A stretch of 64,000 nucleotides of DNA from Rugalucina vietnamica (GCA_964017185.1 OZ024884.1:18570048-18634047); one strand, 5' to 3'; counted from the stretch's first letter, positions 32,331-43,532 are shown. Made by a program: numbers and translations. The notes: a model not told the origin generated them from the sequence alone.

Positions 32331-33141
32331 AAGTTTAATTATATTTATTTGAATTCAACCAGATAAACAGCACGCATACTACAAGAATAAATGAGGATAC
32401 GAAAGAAAGCCTATGGCTTTCAAAATTTATCTCAAAATTGTAATAATCGCACTCGATATGGCTGAAATACTGTTGAAGGTCTACAAAACCTCAAATTATT
32501 TGAACGGCTCTTCACAATGTAGCTAGGATATCGCACTTATGACAAGCTGTTGACTGTTGAATGGACTCAAAACGAAACATCAACCATGTTTTCCAGTATC
32601 TGTTTGAAATACACATACATGTATAAACATGCCGAAATGAATTATGTTCGCCCACGATACAGCACGTGAAACTGTTAATTTTACACCTAATATTATAAAA
32701 TATATATATATATATACATGTATTTGAGTAAGTGCCTTACGTCAACGGAAAACATTTCAAGTCACTCAGGGTTGCCAACTTATCCCAGCCACATTATTCT
32801 TGTACGAGCCTTTAGTATATAAATATGTTAATGTCTCCAAGAACGAAATATTGACGTGAGGATTGCTCGCAGATCAGCTCTTCTATACCAAAAATACGAT
32901 TGAGCGCACGATTTAAATAGGTTAAAATCAACAAGAGAAAAACAAATAATGTTGTCTGCCTTCTCACAAGGCACATTCATCCACAAATTTACGATTTTAG
33001 TATTAAATGCAGCAGTGCATTCCGCGATTCTAGCACTTGCCAATAACTATAATATTTTCTTTTTTCTTTTTTATTCTCCAAGCTATATTGTCACGGCGAC
33101 GATAAAAGGAAAAAAAAAAGAAAAGAAAAAAGAAATTTTTG

Positions 33142-33205
33142 TACAATCCGGACTCGAACCCAGGACCTTTCGGTTATAATTCTTACATGTTACCTACTGA
33201 GCTAC
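33142..33205 (-). repeat. tRNA-like block, BIG-T 1 right arm
   Basis: Reverse-strand B box GGACTCGAACCCAGG and A box complement CTACTGAGCTACAGCG, facing inward from the tip at 33409. Confidence 0.7.
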
Positions 33206-33609
33206 AGCGATAGACGTACTGGTCTAGTTCATTTTAGCCTGTCTTATTTAATTCGTCTCCGTTGGGCTATTGGTAGTTTTGACTAAGTATTTCTTCATAT
33301 CGCCCCTCGTCTGCGTCTCAAATATGCCCTCACGAGTCGTCGCCCATCACACAGAAAGTCGTGACCGCAAGCGCCAGCAAACTTTACGTTCAAGAGTGAA
33401 AAATGTCTATTAGACATTTTTCACTTTTGAACGTAAATCTTGCTGCCGCTGTCACTTGCGTTTGTCGGCAACATGGGCGATTACTTCTCAGGCCATATCT
33501 GAAACGAAGACGATTGGTGATATAAACCCTTACTTGGTCAAGAATTATCGATAGCAAAACAGAGGCGAATTAAACAGGACAGGTACAAAATAAAATAGTG
33601 TGGGACAGC

Positions 33610-33686
33610 TATCTTTGTAGCTTAGTAGGTAGCGTGCAAGAATTAAAAGCGAAAGGCCCTGGGTTCAGATCCCGCTCGGACCTATT
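33610..33686 (+). repeat. tRNA-like block, BIG-T 2 left arm
   Basis: TAGCTTAGTAGGTAGCGTGC (A box) and GGGTTCAGATCCCGC (damaged B box with one extra base). Confidence 0.65.
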
Positions 33687-34433
33687 TTTTTTTTCTTTTA
33701 ATCTTCTCTTTTGTTGTCTACCATGTGACAATTAAGCTAAGGAAATGAAAATAATATATATTTTTGATCTGATTATATTTATTGGCAAATGCAAAAAATC
33801 GTGACTAGTGAGAAGGCAGTCTACATGTATGTTTTCGCTTGTTAACTTATAACCTATTGAAATCGGGAGGCCGATCGCATTTTTCGGTAGAAGAGCGGAT
33901 CTGCGAGCGATCCGCACGTCAATATTTCTTTCCTGGAGACATGACAATATTTATATACTGAAGGCTCGTACAGGAATAATGTGGCTAAGATAAGTTGGCC
34001 ACCCTGAATGACTTAAAATGTTTTCGGCGGACGTAAGGCACTAACTCAAATAGTATATAGTGTACATGTACAGATATATGTCTATTTATTAGGTGTAAAA
34101 ACAACAGTTTAACGTGTTGTCTCGTGAGCGAACATAATTCAGTTTTATGCATGTATTTCAAACAGATAATCGAAAGCTTGATGGGGTTTATTTAATTGAT
34201 GTTTCGTTTACAGGCATCTGCATGTCAAAAGTACGATATCCTAGCTACATTATGCATAGCCACACAAATATTTTGAGAATTTGTAGACCTTCAACAGTAT
34301 TTCAGCCGATGCGCTAATTACGATATATGAGATGAATTTGTAAGCCATAGGCTTTCTCTCTGATCTCCATTTATTCTTGTAGTATGCATGCTGTGTATCT
34401 GGTTGAATTCAAATAAATACATGTACATTTAAG

Positions 34434-34606
34434 GCGGCCCCCGTTGCCGAGCGGTTAAGAGCTCTGATCACTCGATTATCTTTCCGCTATGTCTGGTGCG
34501 AGTTCGAACCCCGCTCTGGCCACATGTGAGGCAAACCATGTTCTGCTTGCGGGGTCTTATATGAGCTGAAATAATCTTGAAAGGGACGTAAAACTGAAGA
34601 AAAAGT
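34434..34606 (+). mobile_element. SINE-L (Ser/Leu-tRNA-like head)
   Basis: The head GTTGCCGAGCGGTTAAGAGC has the long variable region of a class II tRNA and the B box GAGTTCGAACCCC, followed by GTGAGGCAAACCATGTTCTG and the tail TTGAAAGGGACGTAAAACTG. Tail motif GGGACGTAAAAC is shared with other SINEs here. The family is not named. Confidence 0.75.
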
Positions 34607-34683
34607 TATATATGTTTAAGCTTCAAACTAACACAATATTATTTTCAAAAAATAAATGTTCATAAAACAGAGAAATATTTAGT

Positions 34684-34748
<65 letters not shown>

Positions 34749-34749
34749 C
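34684..34749. repeat. Poly-T tract
   Basis: Uninterrupted run of about 66 T residues, probably the A tail of a reverse-oriented retroelement whose body is not recognisable. Confidence 0.9.
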
Positions 34750-34964
34750 AGTAAGTGTTAGTGTTGCTTAACCCTAAAACAGGACAAAATATTGTTGTTA
34801 CTCAGCATGACTTGTCAGCATGTGTAATACATGTGCACTAAAACTATGCCCTGTATCTTGACGCTTTTTTTAATGTAACATCACCAATATTCAGTGATTT
34901 TTAAAGATGAAAAAAAAAAAAAATCTGTATAAATATGTTGTTATTTTCTTATTTTCGCTCAAAA

Positions 34965-35702
34965 CATAGATTTTGGGAACACCCTAGAACCGCCTCGCGG
35001 AGGCGGTCCGACCAAGTACTCACAATCTGTTTTCAGATGCATGGGCATCCTAAGTTGACCTTGCCGTAAACTTTCATGTCAATGTCATCCCTGGGTCATG
35101 ATTTATAATACCCTTGTAGATGATTCATGCCAAGTTTCAAAATCATAGGCCTAATGGTTCTGAAGAAGACTATTGGTAAAGGTTTTTGCTATTTACAACC
35201 ATGGCGGCCAACTTGGTCATTTATACAAACTTTCGTTGACCCTTCCCAACGATGCTCCACATGAAGTTGGCTTTGATCGGTCATGCGGTTTCAGAGAAGG
35301 AGCAGACAACCTCCTGAGACCTAAACGTTTTCATAAACGTAATTTTATGTCGATTTGCATACTCAAAGCAAGTTTCCAGCCACTCAATAACATTTTACCA
35401 ATTTTCGCAATTCAAATGCATGGGCGACCTTCAATAGTTATATTAATTTTGTATAGCTCCATGCCAAGTTTCAAAATCAAAGGCCTTTTGGTTCTGGAGA
35501 AGAAGAAGATTTTTTTGTTATTTACAGCCATGGCGGCCGTCTTGGTCATGTGACCTGAACCATTTATGCAAATTCGTTTCCCCTTCTTGAGACTGCTCCA
35601 CATGAAGTTTAGCTTTGATTTGCCAAGCGGTTTCAGAGGAGATCTTTGAACTTGTTGTCGGACGACGGACGGACGCCGGAGCATGGCCATCCTATAAGCT
35701 CA

Positions 35703-35740
<38 letters not shown>

Positions 35741-36028
35741 TCAGTTTAACGTCCCTTTCAAGATTATTTCAGCTCATATTAAACGGGCCAATCAGTAGTT
35801 GCGGCGAAAACGGGAGAACCCCGAGAAAAAACACCTGACACACCCGCAAGCAGAACTTGGCTTGTCTCACATGTGGCCAGAGCGGGGCTCGAACCCACAC
35901 CAAAGCTCACCTTTTGAGCCTTCGGCTCAGGTGAGCTTAATATAGGTATACCCCTGCATACCCCAGTTTTGCTGTATAAAGGTGTGGTTTAAGGGGGTAT
36001 ATATATCACGGACATGCTATCCGTATGA
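34965..36028 (+). mobile_element. HP1 split by 'GGCGGCCATC' repeat that itself carries a SINE-L
   Basis: HP1 hairpin at 34969-35033, insert 35034-35938, HP1 right part 35940-36028. The insert again starts GATGCATGGGCATCCTAAGT and ends GGCTCAGGTGAGCTT. It contains two CATGGCGGCC segments, and a reverse SINE-L at 35706-35913 is inserted near its right end. Confidence 0.75.
35706..35913 (-). mobile_element. SINE-L copy with poly-A tail
   Basis: A T run at 35709-35738 (its A tail) leads into CAGTTTAACGTCCCTTTCAA, the central GCGAAAACGGGAGAACCCCG, and the head complement GAGCGGGGCTCGAACCC. Head truncated. Confidence 0.8.
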
Positions 36029-36714
36029 GGATAACCGATCACGCTCGTGTGCGAAAACTTTGTAAGACGTAGAATCAAAAACTGCACATCAAATAGCAAT
36101 TAAATGTTTCAAATCGTAATCTTGCAATGTATACATGTATAAAGTTTTCTTTGCGACCACGCTCGATATGACTTGAAATGTGTCAAAACGTTGTAAGACT
36201 TAGAATCAAAAACTGCACATCAAAGAGCAACTAAATGTTTCAAATCGTAAATCTTGCAATATATACATGCATAAAGTTGTCTGTGCGTTCACGAAAGACA
36301 CGTGAAAATGTAGCTAAATAGAACCCATGTACGTATATACACAGTGTACATGTGCCAGTATGAAAACATCACATGGCGATAACAAATAGCTGATATCGGG
36401 TTTTCCCACCAACAGTTAAGGTCATATAAAGACGGGACCTCGGCCCGGAATCGAACGTGCGACCCCTAGTTATTCACACGAGTATTTATCAGGTGATTTT
36501 AAGAGGCGACTGACTGAACTTCTACGACATGAAGTCCTCTACGAATTGCGCGCGCGAGTGTGTGTGGGTGGGTGAGGGTGGATGTAGATGTATGTGCGCG
36601 CGTAAAATTCTGAATGTTTTCGGGTTAAACTTGGTATGCAAAGAAAAAGAACTAGATATTTCTCAGTTTAATGAACATTTATTTTCTTGAAAATAATATT
36701 GTGTTTACTTGTTT

Positions 36715-36905
36715 TTGGTTTGTTTGTATTGAGGCGTAACGGCCCTGTCAACAATTTTTCAGTCATGTCGGGACGGAGCCAACTTTTCCTTGGTTTAACC
36801 AGTACTGTAGGAAGCTAATATGTCTTACTCAAGGACACAACACGGTGACGCCTGTGGGGATCGAACCCAGGACCTTTCGATTCGGAGTCATCGCCATCGC
36901 GCCTC
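36715..36905 (-). mobile_element. SINE-R (Arg-tRNA-like head)
   Basis: Reverse copy: tail TGAGGCGTAACGGCCCTGTC, centre CAGTCATGTCGGGACGGAGC, TACTCAAGGACACAACACGG, and head complement GGGATCGAACCCAGGACC with TCGGAGTCATCG over the anticodon region. Confidence 0.75.
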
Positions 36906-36951
36906 TTTTGTGTTAAATTGAAGTTTAATTATATTTTTTTTATTTCTATTT

Positions 36952-37132
36952 TATTTCATGAAATCAGTTTTACGTCCCTTTCAAGATTATTTCAGCTCAT
37001 ATGAGATGGATCAATCATTAGGTGGGCGAAAACGGGAGGACCCCGACAAAAACCACCTGGCACACCCGAAAAAAGAACTTAGCTTTTCTCACATATGGCC
37101 AGACCGAGGCTCGAACCCACATCAGACACAGC
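36952..37132 (-). mobile_element. SINE-L copy
   Basis: CAGTTTTACGTCCCTTTCAA, GCGAAAACGGGAGGACCCCG, TCTCACATATGGCCAGACCG and GGCTCGAACCCACATCAGAC, adjoining the inner end of the BIG-T 2 right arm. Confidence 0.75.
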
Positions 37133-37821
37133 GGTGAGATATATTTATTTGAATTTAACCAAATAACAGCACGCATACTACAATAATAAATGAGGATCAG
37201 AAAAAAGCATATGGCTTGCAAAATTCATCTCATATATCGTAAGTCATATGACTGAAATACTGTTGAAACACCAACTAAATAAACCCCCATCAAGCTTTCG
37301 ATTATATGTTATAAATGTATGTATAAACATGCCAAAATGAATTATGTGCCCTCACGAGACAACACGTGATACCGTAGCTTTCCACCTAATGTACATGACA
37401 CTATACTATTTGAGTTGCCTTACGTCCGCGGAACACTTTTCAAGTCATTCAGTGTGGCCAACATATTCTAGCCCATTATTCCTGTACAAGTCTTCAGTCA
37501 CAGTATAAATATTTTCATGTCTCAAAGAAAGCAATGTTGACTTGAGGATCGCTCGACGATCCGCTCTTCTACCGAAAAATACGATTGAACACCCGATTTC
37601 AATAGGTTAAAGGTCAAAAAGAGAAAAACATTCATGTGGTCTGCCTTCTCACTAGACACTTCAATTTCTTTACGATTTTAGTATTAAATGCAGTCGTACA
37701 TTTCATGATTCTTGCATTTTGCCAAAAAATATAATCAGCTGATAATATATATTTTTTCATTGCCTAAGCTTTATTGTCACATGGAAGGCAACAAAAGAAA
37801 AGAATAAAACAAAAAAGAGGT

Positions 37822-37893
37822 CCGACTGAGACTCGAACCTAGGGCCTTTCGCTTTTTATTCTTGCACGCTACCTACTGAGCTACAAGGATAGC
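37822..37893 (-). repeat. tRNA-like block, BIG-T 2 right arm
   Basis: Complement of an A box (CTACCTACTGAGCTACA) and of a B box (GAGACTCGAACCTAGG), facing inward. Confidence 0.65.
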
Positions 37894-38498
37894 TGTCCCA
37901 GACGATTTCATTTTGTGCCTGTCCTGTTTAATTCGCCTCTGTTTGCTATCGATAATTCTTGACCAAGTAAGGGTTCATATCACCCCTCGTCTTCGTTTCA
38001 GATATGACCTGAGAAGTAATCGCCCATGTTGCCGACAAACGCAAGTGGCAGCGGCAGCAAGATTTACGTTCAAAAGTGAAAAATGTCTAGTAGTGGCATT
38101 TGGTGTGATAGTTACACAGTGCGCACGACGAAATTCAAATTCAACAAACCGCAGTAAACTGGATAAAACACATTTACTAAATGTTTCTGATTTTATGTAG
38201 TGTTGTTTTTGCATTTTTACATCTCACCATTAGCAAATGTTATTTGGAGGCAGAAAATTAAAGCTTTAAAACGCAGGCTGTGTCATTAAAGCTATTATTA
38301 TTAGACATTTTTCACTTTTGAACGTAAATGCTGCTGGCGCTTGCGGTTATGACTTTCCGTGTGATGGGGGACGACTCGTGAGGGCATATTTGAGACGAAG
38401 ACGAGGGACGATATGAAGAATTACTTAGTCAAAACTACCAATAGCCCGACGAAGACGAATTAAATAAGAGAGTCAAAAAATGAAATAGTCTAGGACGT

Positions 38499-38574
38499 GT
38501 AGCTGTGTAGCTCAGTAGGTAGCGTGCTTGGAATTGAAAGCGAAAGGTCCTGGGTTCAAGTCCCGGACGGATCA
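38499..38574 (+). repeat. tRNA-like block, BIG-T 3 left arm
   Basis: The best-preserved copy: TAGCTCAGTAGGTAGCGTGC and GGGTTCAAGTCCCGG. The T stem pairs (CTGGG with CCCGG, one G-U), but the acceptor ends do not. Confidence 0.7.
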
Positions 38575-39472
38575 CTCTTTTCTTTATTTGTCTCTCTTGT
38601 GACAAAAAAGCTTTGGAAATAAAACATATATTATCAGCTGATTATATTTTTGGCAAATACAAGAATCATGAAATGCCCTACTACATTAAATTCTTAAATC
38701 GTAAAGGAATTGAAGTTTGAGACGGCAGCCCACGCGTATATTTTCTCTTGTATTGGGAGCTCGATCGTATTTTTGGTATAAGAGCTGATCTATCCTCACG
38801 TCAATATTTCTTTCTGGGAGACATGAAAATATTAATATACTGAAGGCTTGTACAAGCATAATGTGGCTAGGATAAGTTAGCCACCCTGAACGACTTAAAA
38901 ATGTTTTCCGCGGACGTAGGCACTAACTCAAATAGTACACTGTATAGTGTACATGTAAAGATATATGTATATTTATTAGGTGTAAGACCTACAGTTCCAC
39001 GTGCTGTCTCGTGAGAGAACGTAATTTATTTTGGCATGTTTATACATGTATTCCAAACAGATACTCGAAATCTTGATATTATTTATTTGGTTGATGTTTC
39101 GTTTTGAGTCCATTAGACAATCATCTGCAAGTCATAGTGCGATATCCTAGCTACATTTTGCATAGCCATACAAATAAGTTGAGGTTTCGTAGACCTTCCA
39201 CAGTATTTCAGCATTTTGAATGCGATAATTACGATTTTTGGGATGTTTTTTCCAAGTCAAAGGCTTTCTTTCTGATCCTCATTTATTCTCTTGAATTATG
39301 CGTGATGTTTATCTGGTTGAATTCAAATAAATATAATTAAACTTCAAACTAAAACAATATCATTTTCAAGAAAATGAATGTTTATAGACTGAGAAACAAA
39401 CAGTTCGTTTTTTTCATAACATGACGCGTACCTTGCTTAACCCTAAAACAGGACGACAATATTCTTTACGCG

Positions 39473-39515
<43 letters not shown>

Positions 39516-39553
39516 GCGCACGCACGCACGCACGCGCGCGCACACACGCACGC
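39473..39553. repeat. (CA)n / (CG)-rich microsatellite
   Basis: About 20 CA dinucleotides grading into CGCACGCACG. The open frame across it (Thr-His repeats) is an artefact. Confidence 0.95.
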
Positions 39554-39673
39554 ATCCAAGTTCCGTAGATGACTTCATGTCGCATTGGTTCAGTCAGTCG
39601 CTTCGTAAAATCACATGTCGAGAATAAATACGTACATGTAGTTGATATAAGACTGGTACAAAATTATTTTTAG

Positions 39674-39873
39674 GGAGCGCGGTGGCGTAGTGGTAGGGCA
39701 TCTGACTCCGAATCGAGAGGTCCTGGGTTCGATCCCCAACAGGCACCACCGTGTTGTGTCCTTGAGCAAGACACATTTAGTCCTTACTAACTGGTTACAC
39801 CCAGGAAGCGTTGGCTCCGTCCCGACATGACTGAAAAAAATGTTGACTGGGACATAAAGCCTTAATAAAAAAT
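39674..39873 (+). mobile_element. SINE-R, full length
   Basis: The head GTGGCGTAGTGGTAGGGCAT holds an A box and GGGTTCGATCCCC a B box. The anticodon loop ACTCCGAAT suggests tRNA-Arg (CCG). Then TCCTTGAGCAAGACACATTT, GTCCCGACATGACTG and the tail GTTGACTGGGACATAAAGCC. Confidence 0.8.
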
Positions 39874-40329
39874 GATTTTGATAAGAGCATCTGACTCGTT
39901 AGCTCAGGAGGTTGAGCGCGAGTAGGAAACGCCTATTTTTATTGGATTAATATTTTTTTTCGCATCTTTAACAATATTCTTGCGTAGAAAACAACAACAA
40001 AAAAAAAACAATCTTAAAACCTATATGCATTGGTAAAATGCAAAAATAAAGAAATCCAGACAGCAATTAAACATATAAATCGTAAACAATGTTATCATAT
40101 GCAATGGTAACAATGATTATTGTTGTCTTCCCGTTTAATTGTCTGATTCTAATGGAACAATGAACCAGAAGTGGCCTTTGACACGACAATGTTTACAAAA
40201 TCGCATCATCAACCGTCATGTTTGCCATTAAAGATACATTACGCGTTCAATGTGAGTTGGCCTTACAAATGCTTGGCGCGAATAAAACAGCTTCCAGTGC
40301 AGAATATTATTTTTTAGACACTCGTGTGT

Positions 40330-40600
40330 ATAACTAGGGATCGCTAGTTCAATTCTGAGCTGACCATGGCTTTATGGTGACACTATAAACAGAGATCCCG
40401 TCTGCATATGACGATAACTGTTGGTGGGAAAACAACTACATGCGCTGATCCAGAAAATTTTCTCAGGGGGGGTCCAAGTTCCCAGAAGGGGTCTGACGGA
40501 AAATTTCAACATGGCAAAATTAATAATCTGGCAATTCCAGGGGGGGGTTCGGACCCCCTGTCCCCCCCCCTCCTCTGGATCCGCCCATGAACTATCAACT
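40330..40600. repeat. SINE-T fragment and unknown repeat
   Basis: An inverted SINE-T remnant (40330-40437) is followed by a G/C-rich block at about 40447-40590 (GATCCAGAAAATTTTCTCAG, GGGGGGGTTCGGACCCCCTG) that looks like another dispersed element. Both strands read open by chance. Confidence 0.5.
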
Positions 40601-40719
40601 ATTTGTTATCGCTATGTGACTTTTAACATACTGGTGCATGTATATACGTACATTGGTTCTGTTAAGCTACATTTCACGTGTTTTTCGTGAACACACAGAA
40701 TTTTTTTTTACATGTAAAC

Positions 40720-41310
40720 ATGGCAAGATTTACGATTTGAAACATTTAGTTGATCTTTAATTTTATGTGCATTTTTTTATTCTACGCCTTACAACGTTTT
40801 GACACATTTCAAGTAATATCGAGCATGGTCTGTTATCCTCATTAGGATAACATGTCCGTGACATGTTTATCCCATTGAACAACGCTTTTATAAAGCAAAA
40901 GTTGAGTATGCAGGGGTATACCTAGTTTTTGCTCACATGAGCCCTTTGGCTCAAAAGGTGAGCTTATAGGATGGCCATGCCCCGTCGTCCGTCCGTCGTC
41001 GTCTGTCAACAATTTCCATGATCTTCTTCTCTGAAACAGCTTGGCCAATCAAAGTTAAAACTGTTTGCGGAGCATTCTTAGGAAGGGGGAACGAAATTTG
41101 CATAAATGGACCAGGTCACATGACCAAGATGGCCGCCTTGGCTATAAATAGCAAAAACCGTTATAATTTTTCTTCTCCAGAACCAGAAGGCCTATGATTT
41201 TGTAACTTAGCATGAAGCATCAAACAATATTAAAAGAACTACAAAGTTTGTATAAATTATTTCGCTGGGATGACCTTGACCTATTTTACGGTAAGATCAA
41301 CTTACAGGTG
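40720..41310 (-). repeat. Inverted copy of the HP1 / 'GGCGGCCATC' unit
   Basis: Reverse complement of the segments at 30770-30930 and 30150-30733: ACAACGTTTTGACACATTTC, GGATAACATGTCCGTG, GTATACCTAG, GGTGAGCTTATAGGATGGCC and CAAGATGGCCGCC. It mirrors the two direct copies at 30 and 35 kb. Sequence from 41311 to 41904 shows nothing recognisable. Confidence 0.7.
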
Positions 41311-41904
41311 CGTTCAATTATTAATATACCCCTGCGATATTCAGAAATAAATTGACAACTTTTCTTGTTTTTGAACAATCGTCACTGGCAAGAAATGGAC
41401 GACTGGATGAATTTGTTTATATAATGTGTTAGGTATGAGTATAAATATTTACTCTGTATATCAAACCCCTAGATCTTATTATGTTGTATGCCTAATTTGA
41501 TTACATAACCATATAGAACCAAATTTTTAACAAACAATTCGCTGATTTTCGAGTTTCAAAGATTCCACAAGGAATCATGGTTAATGAATTGTAATTATAT
41601 CTGTAATTGATGACAAAATAACTATTTTTGTACTACGGCTGAAAATTTGGTGCCTTTATGAGCACTATTGACAAAGTTACACCCTGAGATTTTCTTTCAC
41701 TGTACATTTTAGAATTTCATGTTTAAGCGGTTGTTACAATATAAAACTAAGCATGTCAGTGTTATTTTGCAAGACAACTAATATTGTACCTTGAGGTTTT
41801 TACGACCAAAGCTTGCTAGTGAGTTCCCTCATGAGGTAAATATGTCTTAAGGCACTGTGGAGTCACCAATGGCTTTGTATTCTGTCAGAACGTTCTCACA
41901 ATCT

Positions 41905-42178
41905 ATGTAATATACAATCCATGCAACATACAGAGAATTTTTAGGTCAACAAATTGAAAATTTGATTGGAAAAATTTTGAAGTTATTAATATTTTAGATC
42001 AAAACATACATTGTGGGTACACGTTAGAACCGCCTCAGCGAGGCGGTTCTAACGAGTACCCACAATGTATGTTTTGGATCAAAAATAAGAAAATTAGGTA
42101 TACCCTGCATACCCCAGTTTTGTTATATAAAAGTGGGGTTTAAGGGGGTATACATTACACGGACCTGTTTTCCTGATG
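41905..42178 (+). mobile_element. HP1 hairpin MITE, complete, with compensated hairpin
   Basis: Full copy with the right tip ACGGACCTGTTTTCCTGATG. The hairpin reads CATACATTGTGGG on the left and CCCACAATGTATG on the right; most other copies have CATAGATTGTGGG and CCCACAATCTATG. Both arms therefore carry the matching change. Confidence 0.85.
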
Positions 42179-42385
42179 TGTGGCTAGGCATATTGTAGCT
42201 ACATGTAGGGTATTGCCCCCATCGCTCTTCCTACTGTCGAATGGACTCAAAACGAGACATCGACAAAATAAACATCGTTCGCTCACGAGATAGCACGTGT
42301 AACTGTAGTTTTACATCTAATAATACACATATATCTGAACTTGTACACTATTCTTTTTGATTTGGTGTCTTGTGTATTTGTTAAA

Positions 42386-42609
42386 ATTCAGTTTTACGTC
42401 CCTTTCAAGATTACTTCAGCTTATATGAAAAGCACCAAACAGTAGGTGGGGCGAAAACGGGAGTACCCCGAGAAAAACCGCCTGGCACACCCAAAGCAGA
42501 ACTTGGCCTGTCTCACATGTGGCCATTGTGGGTCTCACACCAGACACAACGGTGAGATGATTAAGTGTTTATGAAACAGCGCTCTTAACTGCTCGGCCAC
42601 GGGGGACGC
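42386..42609 (-). mobile_element. SINE-L, full length, in BIG-T 3 right arm
   Basis: CAGTTTTACGTCCCTTTCAA through GCGAAAACGGGAGTACCCCG to the head complement GCTCTTAACTGCTCGGCCAC. The B-box region is damaged (GTGGGTCTCACACC). Confidence 0.8.
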
Positions 42610-43005
42610 TTGCGTATTTTTAGTCATTAGAGGCGGTCAGCTTATCCTATCCACATTATCTGTACCAGTCAGTCAGGAAATAAATGTTGACGTTAGGATC
42701 GGTCGAGGATCCGTTCTTCTGCCGAAAATGACGATTGAGTTATCGGCTTCAATGGGTGAAAAATCAACAAGACCTATAAAAATACTTATACATGCGGTAT
42801 GCTTTCTCACTAGACAGTTTAATCCAGAAACTTACGATTTTAGTATTAAATGCAGCAGTGAATTTTGTGATTCTTGCATTTGCCAATAGATAATTTTATT
42901 TTCTTTTTTTTTCCTTATTTTTTTCATTTTTTTAAATTTTCTAAGCTTTATTTGTCACAGGTGCGAAAAAAGGAAGAAACAAAGAAAAGGAAAATATTTT
43001 TTGTC

Positions 43006-43077
43006 CTACCCGGACTCGAACCCAGGACCTTTCGATTCTATGTCTTGCACTCTACCTACTGAACTATTCAGCTAGGC
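43006..43077 (-). repeat. tRNA-like block, BIG-T 3 right arm
   Basis: B box complement CGGACTCGAACCCAGG and A box complement CTACCTACTGAACTATTC, facing inward from the tip at 43273. Confidence 0.65.
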
Positions 43078-43329
43078 GTCCTGGACAATTTCATTTTTTT
43101 TGCATGTCTCATTTAATACACCTCCGGTGGGTGTTGGTAGTTTTGACTAAGTAATTCTTCATATCGCCCCTCGCCTTCGTCTCAAATATGCCCTCACGAG
43201 TCGTCGCCCATCACACACAAAGTCGTAACCGCAAGCGCCAGCAAAATTTACGTTCAAAAGTGAAAAATGTCTATTAGGGGGGAATTGAAACAACTAAAAT
43301 CAGAATCAATTTAAATCAGAATCTGAACT

Positions 43330-43519
43330 CCGATACAAACCGGCCTATACATCCACAATAGAAAGCTAGAATCTTCAAATTTTGGATATAAGTAGAAGAG
43401 GAAATGTACTATCCGTGTAGCGAAAACAAAGGCGCTGATCGGCTGTGCAATTACTGCACAGCTGATCTGCTCCTTTGTTTTCGCATATGCTACAATCCGG
43501 TTTTCTCATGACGCGGAGC
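43330..43519 (-). mobile_element. HP2 MITE abutting gene B last exon
   Basis: Reverse-oriented, truncated at its outer end. It has the unique half (AAGTAGAAGAGG, GTACTATCCGTGTAGCGAAA) and a changed but still complementary hairpin (GGCTGTGCA / TGCACAGCTG). It ends CATGACGCGGAGC, 13 nt (ATTATTGTTTCAG) before the exon. Confidence 0.85.
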
Positions 43520-43532
43520 ATTATTGTTTCAG

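Larger units (their letters stand above)
25942..33409. mobile_element. BIG-T element 1, ~1-kb TIRs with tRNA-like promoters
   Basis: Left tip TAGACATTTTTCACTTTTGA at 25942; right tip is the inverse, ending GTGAAAAATGTCTA at 33409. The left arm runs to about 26968 and the right arm from about 32346; both inner ends carry GTTGAATTCAAATAAAT or its complement. Each arm has a tRNA-like block about 200 bp from its tip. Interior: the AGGTCA minisatellite, HP1 with an inserted repeat, SINE fragments, D1 and a GT-rich tract. No transposase is visible. The whole element lies in the presumed last intron of gene B. Confidence 0.65.
33411..38089. mobile_element. BIG-T element 2
   Basis: Left tip TAGACATTTTTCACTTTTGA starts one base after element 1 ends, giving a head-to-head palindrome centred near 33410. 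The right tip ends GTGAAAAATGTCTA at 38089. Arms 33411-34425 and about 37146-38089. The interior holds two SINE-L copies, a SINE-R copy, the split HP1 with its insert, and a 66-base poly-T tract at 34684-34749. Confidence 0.65.
38302..43273. mobile_element. BIG-T element 3
   Basis: Left tip TAGACATTTTTCACTTTTGA at 38302; right tip ends GTGAAAAATGTCTA at 43273, 56 bp before the HP2 copy in front of the gene B last exon. The left arm runs to about 39331; the right arm, from about 42239, lacks its innermost part. A 212-bp spacer separates it from element 2. Its first part (CATTTGGTGTGATAGTTAC) resembles the sequence just left of element 1 (CATTTGGTGTTAGTTAC), so the array may have grown by tandem duplication. 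Confidence 0.65.

Noticed and set aside
26144..43077. Six tRNA-like blocks as functional tRNA genes
   Set aside because: A and B boxes are present, but the acceptor ends do not pair and the blocks continue into repeat sequence; they are tRNA-derived promoter remnants.
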